From: Pigoraptor vietnamica
Taxonomy: Eukaryota; Opisthokonta; Filasterea
NCBI GenBank assembly: GCA_943704525.1
Contig: CALSCQ010002515.1
Coordinates: forward strand, 1-20,211
Reading direction: 5' to 3'
DNA: 20,211 bases
The notes below the pieces were generated by a model that made no database searches, was not told the DNA's origin, and saw only the letters and a list, made by a program, of their open reading frames with translations. Of this stretch, positions 10,320-20,211 are shown in pieces. Made by a program: the position numbers and the translations under genes. How positions within the stretch are numbered: position 1 is the stretch's first letter; every line of letters starts with the position of its first letter.

Positions 10320-10347
10320 TCACGTGACAATCCAGGATATCACGTGA
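10320..10347. promoter_or_regulatory. Pair of identical palindromic E-boxes TCACGTGA
   Basis: Two copies of the 8-base palindrome TCACGTGA start at 10320 and 10340, exactly 20 bases apart, which is close to two helical turns. CACGTG is the core bound by bHLH and bHLH-ZIP factors (MYC/USF/TFE or Cbf1 types). They lie about 245-270 bases upstream of SMC4 and about 305-330 upstream of the STPG2-like gene. Confidence 0.55.
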
Positions 10348-10357
10348 GAATTTTTTT

Positions 10358-10387
10358 TTTCCCGCCCAAACTTTCAAAAATTTGAAA
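10358..10387. promoter_or_regulatory. E2F-like site followed by a TTTGAA (CHR-like) palindrome
   Basis: A T-tract runs into TTTCCCGC (10358-10365), an exact match to the E2F consensus TTTSSCGC. TTTCAAA (10372-10378) and TTTGAAA (10381-10387) follow as a perfect inverted repeat, holding the CHR core TTTGAA on both strands. In animals such CDE/E2F-CHR pairs drive G1/S and G2/M genes through E2F and DREAM/MuvB complexes. SMC4, about 205-230 bases downstream, is a mitotic gene, so the context agrees. Function is inferred. Confidence 0.5.
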
Positions 10388-10427
10388 CCATGGTGTGGAT
10401 GTGATTGCGCGCTCGCACACACCCGTT

Positions 10428-10467
10428 GCACACGCACACACACACACTCACTCACTCACTCACACAC
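10428..10467. repeat. CA / CTCA microsatellite
   Basis: A plus-strand CA run merging into a CTCA tetranucleotide run, in the SMC4 promoter or 5' leader. Confidence 0.85.
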
Positions 10468-10589
10468 GACAACAATTTGTCTCAGTGTTTTTAGGGATTT
10501 TTTTGTGGGACGCAGCAGTCGTAGTTATTAGGTAGTCGCAGTGCGTAAGTCTTTATATTTGCGCGTCCGTTACTCGTCGCGCACAGAAA

Positions 10590-13500
10590 ATGGAGGCGCG
10601 CTCGGAGGCTGCCGGCGATGGCGTCCGCCGCCTCAAGATCATCAAGATGGAGTTTGAGAACTTCAAGTCGTACCGTGGCGTGCAGATGATTGGGCCGTTC
10701 CACAAGGTGTGAAAGTTTTTTCTTTTCTTTTCTTTCTTTTTTCCAAATACGCTTTTGCGATGTTGCATGCACTGTCCCTCGGCGTGAAAGTGCAAGAGAA
10801 ATCTACACGCCCCCCTATTTGCGTCTTTGTGTGTTTTTGACCCTGTGGTCTTCTATCTCTCTTTTCTTTCCCCACACTTTTTTTGTGCCTGTGTTTTCGC
10901 AATCTGAGACAACCACACAAAGGCGTCCCCTTTGACGCAAGAACTCACGCTTCATCACCAATAATATGTCCATCCCCTCTCGCGGCGCAGCGCTTTTCGG
11001 CCGTCGTCGGCCCCAACGGCAGCGGTAAATCGAACGTCATCGACGGACTTCTGTTCGTCTTTGGGGAGCGCGCGCAGAACCTTCGCCAGAAGAAGGTCTC
11101 TGAGCTCATCCACAACTCTGACCAGGCGAAGAATCTCGAGAGCTGCCGCGTGACGATCCACTTCCAAGAAGTGATGGACAAGGTACGATGAGTTCTGCAG
11201 TGTGCGCGACTGCCCTTGTGCCCGTGAGTTCTTACGCCCTCTGTGTGGCTGATTCTACGCTCAGGACGGCGACGACTTTGATCTCATTCCGGACACCGAG
11301 CTGCTTATCTCGCGCGTCGCCACCCGCAAGAACACGTCGACGTACTACATTAACGGGCGCGTGAGCTCGCACGGGGAGGTGACCACGCTTCTCAAGGCGC
11401 GCGGCATCGATCTCGACTACAACCGCTTCCTCATTCTCCAGGGCGAGGTCGAGCAGATTGCGATGATGCCCCCGAAGGCGCGCACCGAGCACGAGGTCGG
11501 ACTCCTCGAGTACATTGAGGAAATCGTCGGCACGAAGAGCTACCGGCAGCCCATCGAGGACGCGGGCAAGCAGGTCGAGGCGCTGAACGAGGAGCGCGCC
11601 GAGAAGCTCAACCGCGTCAAGGCCGTCGAGAAGGAGAAGGACGCGCTCGAAGGCGCCAAGGGAGAGGCCGAGGAGCACCTGCGTCGCGAGAACGAGCTCG
11701 CGGAAAAGAAGGGCGCGCTGTACCAGGCGAACCGCGCCGAGTGTGCGCGCACGGGCGACGACCTGCGTGCGCGCCGCAAGGAGTGCGAGGATCGCCTCTC
11801 CGCGGAGCGCGAGCGCATGAAGGGGACGACCGACCGCCTCTCGGCCCTCGAGAAGGAGATGAAGAAGAAGAGTGGCGAGTTGGACAAGCTGGCGGCGGCG
11901 GTGGATGCGGCAAAGAGCGACTTTGCGTCGTTTGAGCGGAAGGACGTCAAGTACCGCGAGGACATTAAGCACGCCAAGGCGAAGAGCAAGAAGCTGGAGA
12001 AGGCGCGCGAGAAGGAGGCGCACGCGGCCACCCAGCAGCAGGCAATGGCGGACAACTTCGCCGCCGACGCCGCGAAGCACACGAAGGAGGCCGACGCCCT
12101 TAAGGGGGAGGTCGAGCGCGAGCAGAAGGCCCTCGAGGCGATGTACGAGTCGCTGAAGGGCGAGACGTCGGGCGTGCAGGCCAAGCTCGAGGAAAAGCAG
12201 CGCGAGCTCATGCCCCACAACGAAAAGCGCGCCGAGATTCGCGGCAAGCTGCAGCTCGCGACGGCCGAGAGGGACATGCTGGAGAAGAAGGTGCGCGAGA
12301 CTCTCGCTTTCAATCTCCGAGTGCTAACGAAATTGGGACAGGAACGTAAAGCTTGTGCGGCGAAAACTCACCCGTGCGTGTTTTGCTGCGCAGGTTGCGG
12401 ACCTCGCTGCCAAGCAGGAGGAGGCGAAGGCGTCCGCCGTCAAGGCTGCTGCCGACGCCAAGCAGCTGCGCGCGGAGGCGGCCGAGATCTCGTCGGGCGT
12501 CGCCAAGCTGGAAACAGAGCTGGCGTCCCTCAACAAGCGCATCGGGGAACTCGCCACCGAGGAGAGCGACGTCCAGAAGCGACTCAACGCCGCGCGCGCT
12601 CGCTGCGAGGACGGTCGCCGCGTCGTGCAGATGGCGAAGAGCCGCGGGACGATTGTTGAGGCCCTCATGAAGGAGCGGGACGCCGGACGCATTTCGGGCA
12701 TCCGCGGCAGGCTCGGCGACCTCGGGACGATCGACGCCAAGTACGACGTGGCCGTGAGCACTGCTGCCGGCGGTGCGCTCGACGGTATTGTGGTCGACAC
12801 GGCCGTGGAGGCGCAGAAGTGCGTCAACCTTCTCCGCGAGAAGGGCCTTGGCCGCGCGACGTTTGTGATCCTCGAGCACATTGCGCAGCTGGCCGAGAGG
12901 GCACGCCAGTACAAGCCCTCCTCGGCAGACGAGGCCCCTCGCCTCTTTGACCTCGTGAAGCCCCGCGATGCGAAGTTTGCGTGCGCATTTTACCACGCGC
13001 TGCGCGACACGCTCGTCGCGAAGGACATGGACCAGGCCACCCGCCTCGCCTACGCCGGGGAGCGTCGCAGGCGCGTCGTGACGCTGGAGGGTCAGGTGTG
13101 TGTGTTACGCTTCCCTTAGTTTCGTATCCTTTTTCTGCGTCGCCTGATAGTAACTCATTCTTCTTGTAACGCAGCTCATCGACATTAGCGGAACGATGTC
13201 TGGCGGTGGCGGTCGCCCCGCACGCGGCCTCATGGCGCTGTCGTCCGGACAGTCCGCCGAGGCCCTTTCCGCTGACGTCACCCCTGCTGAGCTCGTCGCC
13301 ATAGAGGGCGAAGTTGAGCGCGAGACCCAGGCGCTCAAGAAGGTCCGCGATGAGCGGGAGGGCCTTGTCCGGCGTCAGGTGACCGCCGAGCCCGAACTGT
13401 CGAAGCTCCGCGTGCGCGGCAAGAAGATTGACCTCGAGCTCAAGGCGCTCGACGCACGCGAGAAGGATGGCGCTGCCGCGGGATCGGAAGCCGCGCTGGC

Positions 13501-15241
13501 CGAGTCGGCGAAGGACGCCGCGCGGATTGCTGAGCTCGCCAAGTCGATCGCTGCGCTCGAGCGCTCGCTTGCGGAGGCCGAGAAGGCCGCGTCCCGTGTG
13601 CAGAAGGAGGTGGATGCGCTTCAGGAGCAGATCATGGAGGTCGGCGGCATGCCTCTTCGCATCTTGCGGTCAAAGGTGCAGACGCTGACGGAGCGGCTCG
13701 AGACGGCTCGCCAGGGCGTGACGCGGTCGAACGTTTCCATGAAGACGGCGCAGAAGGCGGCGGACAAGGGTCGGGAGAAGGCGGCGTCGCTGGCCAAGGA
13801 GCTTGCGGAGACGGAGGCGCAGCTCGAGACGATGACGTCCGAGTTCAAGGAGCTGGAGAACAGCGCGATGGGGGTGATGGAGAGCTACAAGAAGACGCAG
13901 GAGCTGCACGCGGCGAAGGAGGAGGAGCTCTCCGAGGCACGCAAGGAGCACGACACGCTGAAGAAGGAGGCGAACGCCATGCGCACGGCGGAGGTCGACG
14001 CTGCCAACCAGCTCGAAGACATCTCCCGCGCGCTGAAGGAGAACGAGACGAAGGAGCGCCACTGGGTCAAGCAGTTCGAGTCGCTCCGCCTGCAGCCGCT
14101 CACTGGCGAGACCATCAACGGCGAGGGCCTCGGGAACGACAAGGAGGACGCGGCCCTCAAGCCCAAGACGCTGTCGGAGGAGGAGTTGGCGGCAGTGGAC
14201 CGCGAGGAGCTCAAGTACGCGATTGCCGTTCTCGAAGAGAAGCTGGGACAGGCGCGGCCCAACATGGGCGCCATCCGGGAGTTCTACCGGAAGGAGGAGG
14301 AGTACCTCTCGCGCGTGAAGGAGCTGGACGCGATCACGGAGCGCCGCGATGCGGTGCGGTCCGAGTTCGATGCCCTTCGCAAGCGGCGCCTCGAGGAGTT
14401 TATGGACGGCTTTGGCAAGATCACCCTCAAGCTCAAGGAGATGTACCAGGTGCGTGCGCAGGAGCCGACTGCATGTCGGAACAGCTGTCCTCGTCTGTAT
14501 TTAGTTTTCGAAATGAGTGGGTGCTGTTGGTTGACGGCTTTGCGCGGTTCACGCCACCCATGTTTCGGCAGATGATTACTCTTGGTGGCGACGCGGAGCT
14601 TGAGCTCGTGGACAGCCTCGATCCGTTCTCCGAGGGCATTGTCTTTAGCGTTCGCCCGCCCAAGAAGAGCTGGAAGAACATCTCGAACCTCTCTGGTGGC
14701 GAGAAGGTGGGTTGTTGGCGCCCGGCTGCGCGAGGCGGACCTCGGGGGCTCCGAATAGCGGCACTTTTTTGTGGAGCGAACTCACAGTGTTCAATTCGTT
14801 GTTGCAGACGCTGAGCTCCCTGGCGCTCGTGTTTGCGCTGCACCACTTCAAGCCGTCGCCCCTCTACGTCATGGACGAAATTGACGCCGCCCTCGACTTC
14901 AAGAACGTCTCCATCGTGGCCAACTACATCAAGGAGCGCACGAAGGACGCCCAGTTCATCATTATCAGGTGGGACGGGTGTGGATATCCTGTATGAGCAC
15001 ATACACACACTCTCTTTGTTACGCACACGCACCACGCGCATTCCCGCAGTGTCGCATGCCAGTGTTGTTTGTTTCTCATGGGGGTTGAAACAAGTGCGGA
15101 CCTGCATGTCGCTAATAACTTGTTCCGTACAGCCTTCGCAACAACATGTTCGAGTTGGCTGACCGGCTCGTCGGCATCTACAAGACGGACAACGCCACGA
15201 AGAGCGTTACGATCAATCCGGCCATGATTGCTGCCAATTAG
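10590..15241 (+). CDS. SMC4: SMC4, condensin complex ATPase subunit
   Basis: Eight exons: 10590-10706, 10991-11182, 11265-12290, 12394-13095, 13175-14449, 14572-14706, 14808-14968 and 15133-15241, giving 1238 residues. Introns are GT-AG; all are phase 0 except the last (phase 2). The head opens with NFKSYRG and GPFHK. Walker A is GPNGSGKS (46-53). Coiled-coil arms flank a hinge at about 530-700 that ends near DISGTMSGGGGRPARG. The ABC signature NLSGGEK ends at 1149, Walker B is LYVMDE (1168-1173) and the D-loop is AALD. The blocks ILQGEVEQIAMM and LTLGGDAELELVDSLDPF-type sequence are diagnostic of SMC4 rather than other SMC proteins. Known role: it pairs with SMC2 in condensin to compact and separate chromosomes using ATP. 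It lacks the long N-terminal extension of animal and yeast SMC4. No frameshifts were found. Upstream elements suggest cell-cycle control. Confidence 0.97.
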
Positions 15242-15592
15242 GGGCAATCAAGAAGTTTTTCTGTGTAGTGTTGTCGGTGTGCTTGTATTCGCAGCGGCAT
15301 GCTTTGCGTTTGCGTCTGCGTGCTCGTTTCCGTTTCTGTCCCGCCTGCTGATCGGTACGTTCTACCCAATGCACTGCGTCGGCCCTGTCTGACTCACCGG
15401 CTATTCATCGCGAATTTAGTTGGCCAGTTCAGTTCACGGACCCATTCGCACCGCACGGCGCACGCCGTGGGGTTTCAAGCGCGGACGGCTTTTCGCGGTG
15501 CGAGGAACTCGGCGCTTAACGGGGCCGGCCATACACGGCAGCGACCTCCAGACGCAGAACAATAGCAACGACTCTCGCGATTTTATTAATCG

Positions 15593-15604
15593 GTGTCCGG
15601 ACAC
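15593..15604. repeat. Perfect 12-base palindrome GTGTCCGGACAC
   Basis: This self-complementary dodecamer lies about 265 bases upstream of the secreted-protein start codon. It is a possible dimeric factor site; no factor is assigned. Confidence 0.5.
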
Positions 15605-15670
15605 GGGCATTTCCATACAAAATTCATACAACGCAAAAGTGTATCGCTTTTATCCACAGTCAGTTTTGAA

Positions 15671-15688
15671 AGGGTGCCAAAGCACCCT
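15671..15688. repeat. Hairpin AGGGTGC / GCACCCT with 4-nt loop
   Basis: A perfect 7-bp inverted repeat around CAAA, about 180 bases upstream of the secreted-protein ATG. If transcribed it could fold in the 5' leader. Function unknown. Confidence 0.5.
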
Positions 15689-15868
15689 ATCAGCAACCAG
15701 CGGTAACCATGCGGCACACACAGTCGAGAACAGCGGGCTCGGCTTCTCGTCGTACCCCGTCTCCATCGTCTTCTCGTGCATGCGCACAGAGTCTTTGCCA
15801 ACAGGCAGCTGCCGTGAGCTCGAGATATACGCCGTTCTGACGTCGCGATCGGCAGCGACGACGCGACA

Positions 15869-19719
<3,851 letters not shown>

Positions 19720-20054
19720 GCAAGGCCTTTTTGTTTTCGCATGCGTGCGACTGCGTTTTGAGTCTAGCGGCGGCGTTCTTGCGCGTTTCTTTGCCTTAAT
19801 TCTTAAAAAGGTCTGCTCGTTGCCTTCCAGTGGCACTGCGTTTCACCAGGATCGTTCCTCGCCGTCAATAGCTCCAAGTCGCTGCGAAAATCTTTCGCAA
19901 TTTGTTCATGGTTCCACGTTTTTGGCATTGCGTTGCTGTCACGAGAACGTGTGCATATCGCCTTTGCGGAGCTTCCTTCGACGGCGAAGAATAACAAACA
20001 CTTGTCTCAGAACTTTGGAGCAGCAAACGACAACCGAGAGAATGAATACAACAA
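19720..20054. other. 3' flank of the secreted-protein gene, no gene recognised
   Basis: About 335 bases with no AATAAA, RNA gene or clear exon. A minus-strand frame (19803-19997) encodes up to 64 residues with an internal Met giving about 41. It ends in TAA and could be the last exon of a gene entering from the right, but nothing else supports it. Confidence 0.5.
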
Positions 20055-20195
<141 letters not shown>

Positions 20196-20211
20196 CGCGC
20201 GCGCACGCATG

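Larger units (their letters stand above)
10016..10589. other. Divergent promoter region between the STPG2-like gene and SMC4
   Basis: About 570 bases separate the two start codons. The STPG2-proximal part holds an X-box-like element, a CCAAT box and a small hairpin. The SMC4-proximal part holds two TCACGTGA palindromes, a T-tract running into an E2F-like TTTCCCGC, a TTTCAAA/TTTGAAA palindrome, a CA/CTCA microsatellite (10428-10467) and a TATA-like TTTATATTT (10552-10560) about 30 bases before the SMC4 ATG. No coding exon was seen. Confidence 0.75.
15242..15868. other. Intergenic region between SMC4 and the secreted-protein gene
   Basis: About 630 bases. A GT-rich stretch follows the SMC4 stop (15260-15330) and could serve in 3'-end formation, but no AATAAA is present. 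Further on are a 12-base perfect palindrome (15593-15604) and a 7-bp hairpin (15671-15688) in AT-richer DNA that may be the promoter of the next gene. The long plus-strand frame through 15420-15968 has no ATG start or motif and is rejected as a gene. Confidence 0.6.

Noticed and set aside
11232-12218. 328-codon minus-strand frame opposite SMC4
   Set aside because: An antisense shadow of SMC4 exon 3; Leu/Arg/His-rich with no domain.
19803-19997. Minus-strand frame of 64 codons as a last exon of a gene from the right
   Set aside because: No acceptor or homology supports it, and the CA array begins just beyond it.

Overview
The window looks like nuclear DNA from a GC-rich, intron-bearing unicellular eukaryote that builds motile cilia or flagella. 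It carries two axonemal genes (CCDC39 and a STPG2-like gene) next to an SMC4 condensin gene. Exons can be followed codon by codon across about 24 short introns (roughly 80-390 nt). All but one are GT-AG, and about three quarters are phase 0. I cannot name the species. A heterotrophic flagellate would fit the gene content and the Dal5-type transporter, but that is inference.

Layout from left to right: (1) 7-180, a GA-rich microsatellite. (2) 223-367 (-), a probable first exon of a gene that leaves the window on the left. (3) 1054-3401 (+), a five-exon major facilitator transporter of the anion:cation symporter type. (4) 3606-7321 (-), a complete six-exon CCDC39 gene, convergent with the transporter. 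(5) 7975-10015 (-), a five-exon gene with eleven PGPG-type (SHIPPO) repeats that resembles STPG2. (6) 10016-10589, a divergent promoter region with two palindromic E-boxes, an E2F-like site, a TTTGAA palindrome and an X-box-like site. (7) 10590-15241 (+), a complete eight-exon SMC4 gene. (8) 15869-19719 (+), a five-exon gene for a secreted modular protein of no family I recognise. It shows about four apparent shifts of reading frame, all in the same direction, and one probable GC-AG intron. (9) 20055-20192, a long CA microsatellite at the right edge.

CCDC39 and the STPG2-like gene lie head-to-tail on the minus strand, and both belong to the ciliary axoneme. Each has an X-box-like (RFX-type) sequence upstream, which suggests shared ciliary control. 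SMC4 is a cell-division gene. The E2F-like and TTTGAA elements upstream of it fit cell-cycle control as known in animals. The transporter and the secreted protein have no evident functional link to the rest.

I see no RNA genes, CRISPR arrays, viral elements or transposons. The main candidates for something new are the secreted modular protein family with its frame shifts, and the compact divergent promoter between a ciliary and a mitotic gene.
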